DNA of 64,000 nt from assembly GCA_900155495.1 (NCBI GenBank), contig FTLJ01000050.1, positions 90,330-154,329 of the forward strand, read 5' to 3'. The notes under the pieces are model-generated. The model worked only from the letters and a program-made list of their open reading frames with translations, was not told the origin of the DNA and did no database searches. This document shows, one piece after another, positions 63,446 to 64,000 of this stretch. A program made the position numbers and the translations under genes. Within the stretch, counting starts at the first letter, position 1, and the number at the start of each line of letters is the position of its first letter. The DNA is from Porogramme epimiltina (lineage: Eukaryota; Basidiomycota; Agaricomycetes; Polyporales; Polyporaceae).

Positions 63446-64000
63446 GGAGTAAAGTGTGAGGTCGAGAGGATTCGACTATGGTTGTAAAGTGCTTGGGCTG
63501 CCTAAGAGCCGCAGGCGTGCGGGTGGCGACGATGAGGGCAATCAAGCAGGGTGTGGCAGGCGAGTGTGAGGAGGGAGGGAAGCGCGGTGCGACCATAAGG
63601 AGTCCGGGCCGCACACACGGTCAAACGCAGACAAATAGCGTCCATTAGCCGACGGCCATAGTCTCACCAATGAGTGGGGGCTGGCAGTTGGTCAGACCTC
63701 GCAGTCAGCAGCCTCATGGTTCCCAACCGAAGAGGGCTTCACTCCCTCTCGCGAGCTAGCCACAGTGGTAGTCGTTCTCCTATCTAGACGCATAACTCGT
63801 GAGTTTTAAGGACTGATAAGAGAAACCACACACCTTGTGTGGGAGGCCGTGTGTCCGCGACGCTAAGGATACATTCAATAAGGCCATTCTTGAGTGGGCA
63901 ACGTAGTGTCAGCACTTGGACGAGACAGATCTGCATACACCTCTGAGTGACTATAGCTGATGCGGGTTACGAGCGGGCGGGCGGGGAGCTGTTAAGCGAC
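63446..64000. other. right-edge flank, no gene seen
   Basis: Upstream region of the intronless gene to the window edge. No supported open frame. Confidence 0.4.

Overview
The window is a stretch of fungal nuclear DNA, most likely from a GC-rich wood- or litter-decaying basidiomycete (Agaricomycetes). The evidence is: many short spliceosomal introns (about 45-100 nt, GT..AG) in almost every gene; a fungus-type elongation factor eEF3; plant cell-wall enzymes typical of these fungi (a CBM1 protein and an AA9 lytic polysaccharide monooxygenase); and several proline/serine-rich proteins of basidiomycete style. All gene models below were spliced by eye. For 14 of the 17 genes a complete start-to-stop reading frame resulted. 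Three have an end missing or unresolved: the GTPase runs off the left edge, and the NDR kinase and the one-TM protein lack a clear first exon.

Layout, left to right: GTPBP-like GTPase (-, cut by the left edge); a 641-aa coiled-coil protein with a C-terminal HPD-containing domain (+); a secreted CBM1 protein (+); a membrane-anchored GH18 chitinase (+); a CpG-rich gene-free stretch; an NDR-family AGC kinase carrying a CRIB motif (-), divergent from a homeodomain factor (+); a CpG-rich microsatellite stretch; an AA9 monooxygenase (-); a one-TM Ser/Pro-rich protein (-); eEF3 (+, 20 exons); a C2H2 zinc-finger protein (-); a mitochondrial-type BolA protein (-); a gene desert of about 10 kb with an assembly ambiguity (NN); NAA50 acetyltransferase (+), convergent with a second C2H2 protein (-); replicative DNA ligase I (+); a secreted CREG-type protein (+); a 536-aa protein I do not recognise (-); a short Clr2 N-terminal-domain-like protein (-); and an intronless 278-aa protein (-).

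The region is ordinary core-genome territory mixing housekeeping genes (translation elongation, ligation, N-terminal acetylation, Fe-S biology) with cell-wall or lignocellulose genes (CBM1, GH18, AA9) and regulators (kinase, homeodomain, two C2H2). No transposon, CRISPR, rRNA or convincing tRNA was seen. The most interesting items are the CRIB motif joined to an NDR-type kinase, very small in-frame exons inside catalytic motifs (kinase and eEF3), two apparently compensating single-base frame changes in C-runs of the second gene, a perfect 20-bp palindrome, and spaced ATAAATA elements beside a zinc-finger gene.
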